Under the pieces are notes generated by a model, which saw only the letters and a program-made list of their open reading frames with translations, made no database searches and had not been told where the DNA came from. Made by a program: the position numbers and the translations under genes. A DNA stretch of 64,000 nt from Valencia hispanica. Taxonomy: Eukaryota; Chordata; Actinopteri; Cyprinodontiformes; Valenciidae. Each line of letters begins with the position of its first letter. The stretch's first letter is position 1. This document shows, piece by piece, positions 1-64,000 of the stretch. The DNA lies in NCBI GenBank assembly GCA_963556495.2, contig OY747707.1, positions 4,424,001-4,488,000 of the forward strand, given 5' to 3'.

Positions 1-62
1 ACTTGCTGTTAAAATAAGTAAAGTGAGGGAACAAGATGATCCAAGTCTCTACACAAACGTAC

Positions 63-62553
<62,491 letters not shown>

Positions 62554-62591
62554 GAGTCCTAACAAGCAACCGATGGGGAATGTCTCAACGG

Positions 62592-63489
62592 CTGCAGAGA
62601 GCAAGGGCCTGCAGGGACGTTAACTAATGTGGCTAAAATCCCATTTAGTGGAGATAAAAGGTAGGGCACATTTGTAAGGATGGATGACAGAGTTTAACAG
62701 GGGTTAGGACCGACTGTGAGAGCCAGCTAATGTTAGTGCCATTGGGTGGAAAGCAGTGGGAACCTGGAGGAGGACGGGGATCAGCCCTTCTCTTTCACCG
62801 CAGGGGATCCACTAATCCTTTGGGGTGGCATAACCTATAGAAGCAAAAGAGAAAAAGGCTTGAATCTCTGTAAAGCGCAAGGAGTCACCAAGCATACATC
62901 ATTCTGCGAATTTTCGCTTTTACACGCTGAGTGATGCACACCTACTATACAAGGTTTGTATTAATCTAAAAAGTTCTTAAAATCACTAACATTTTTAGCC
63001 ACAATATTCACACTTGTCATACATCCACGTGTATTTTGACAGATTTCATAAAGAATACCTAATTACTTTGGCAATAAGGCAGCTGTACCACCTCATATGC
63101 ATCTTTATATACGTCAACCTATCTGAAGTGCAAGAATGCCATATTGACTTCAGAGGAGTGTGTAATAGAATTACCTAAAGCTGACTCAACTTCCTCCTAT
63201 TTACTACAGCGATAATATCAAATGGCTCCCTGTATTCTTAGCAACTGTGTAATGAGATAGCTTTGAATGGCTCAGCTTTTGAATGACTGGAGAGAACATT
63301 GATACATGAAGCTAGAGTAATACTCTGTTGTTATGCAGTGGTGGTCCAAAAGTGAATGTTACATACCAACATAAAGAGGCTAGACAATAACATACAGACT
63401 TCCTAGATGAAAAAGTGAACCATGGGCACTGAAATAAAGCTAACAGTGCTAATGTTAGCACTAACAAGGCTTCCAAACTCGAGTCCATG
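62592..63489. other. Upstream of exon 1, no feature recognised
   Basis: Expected to be 5' UTR intron of slc4a3 if the acceptor at 62592-62593 is used. No promoter, CpG-rich stretch or other gene could be recognised. Confidence 0.4.
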
Positions 63490-63840
63490 GTCTTGAGCCG
63501 GAAAAGGGTACAGTCCCTTCTCCGAGTCGGGGATGGGGTCCATCCCCAAGTGGAGGAGTTTAAGGGGGGTGTTGTTCAAGGATGAGGGACAAATGGAGCG
63601 GGAGATCGATAGACGGATTGGTAAGGCGTCTGCAATGATGCGGGTGCTGTACCGGTCTGTCGTGGTGAAGAGAGAACTGAGCCGAAATGCGAAGCTTTCG
63701 ATTTACCGGTCGAGCTACGTTCCTACCCTCATCTATGGTCACGAAGTCTGGGTAGTGACCGAAAGAACGAGATCCCAGATACAAGCGGTTGAAATGAATT
63801 TCCTCCGCAGGGTGCCTGGGCTCTCCTTTAGCAGCAGCAA
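63490..63840 (+). pseudogene. LINE reverse transcriptase C-terminal fragment (third family)
   Basis: Plus strand reads FKDEGQMEREIDRRIGKASA, LYRSVVVKRELSRNAKLSIY, RSSYVPTLIYGHEVWVVTER and VEMNFLRRVPGLS. This is the C-terminal part of a common teleost LINE RT, different from the L2-like copies. Open for about 110 codons, truncated at both ends. Confidence 0.8.
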
Positions 63841-64000
63841 AAATAGCTTGACTGTAAGCACTGAAAATTAGCTGACAGAGTTTCAGCTCCAGCAGCGAAA
63901 GGAGGCCAAAATAGCTTTACACTAGCCCTAAAAGAAAGCTAACAGAGGTTAGCCATTAGTACTGAAAGCCAACAAACAGAGCTTCCCTGTTAGCACTAAA

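Overview
The window looks like teleost fish chromosomal DNA. It holds one large intron-rich vertebrate gene, read on the minus strand, and its introns are packed with teleost-type transposons: L2/CR1-like LINEs, Tc1-like elements, hAT- and TTAA-flanked elements and tRNA-derived SINEs. No bacterial, organellar or viral gene was recognised.

The gene is slc4a3, the chloride/bicarbonate anion exchanger AE3. I could place 21 consecutive coding exons, from a first coding exon at 62500-62553 to a C-terminal exon at 63-236. All have GT/AG borders and every junction keeps phase. They add up to 3627 nt, or 1209 codons. Only the last short exon (acidic tail and stop) is missing, beyond position 1. Exons 1-6 (62553-25621) give the long basic/acidic N-terminus typical of AE3. 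Exons 7-12 (23178-12970) give the band-3-like cytoplasmic domain. Exons 13-21 (10077-63) give the membrane transport domain. A further exon at 42840-43092 has its own ATG after an in-frame stop and ends in the phase needed to join exon 6. This is where the mammalian cardiac AE3 isoform starts, so one gene probably makes a long form (about 1235 residues) and a short form (about 1030).

Layout from left to right. 1-16 kb: 3' half of the gene, with some very short introns (75 and 87 nt) and others filled by repeats (a transposon with an internal tandem array at 3370-4775, AAATAAAT-rich DNA at 5268-5995, Tc1 fragments at 7.3-9.3 kb). 16-25 kb: SINE, LINE fragments and nested inverted-repeat elements around exons 7-8. 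25.6 kb: exon 6. 27.7-35.2 kb: a hAT-like element with 8-bp target duplication that contains a 6.7-kb LINE, itself hit by a Tc1-like element and by a piece of another LINE. 35.7-42 kb: a split LINE fragment, a SINE and a second LINE copy. 42.8 kb: the alternative first exon. 47.4-53.1 kb: exons 5 to 2. 53-62.5 kb: a 9.4-kb repeat-rich first coding intron. 62.5-64 kb: exon 1 and a LINE fragment upstream.

Several transposon ends lie within about 10-35 nt of slc4a3 splice donors (exons 2, 5, 15 and 18), so insertions have come close to the splice sites without crossing them. The functional statements rest on family knowledge recalled from mammalian AE proteins; no database search was run.
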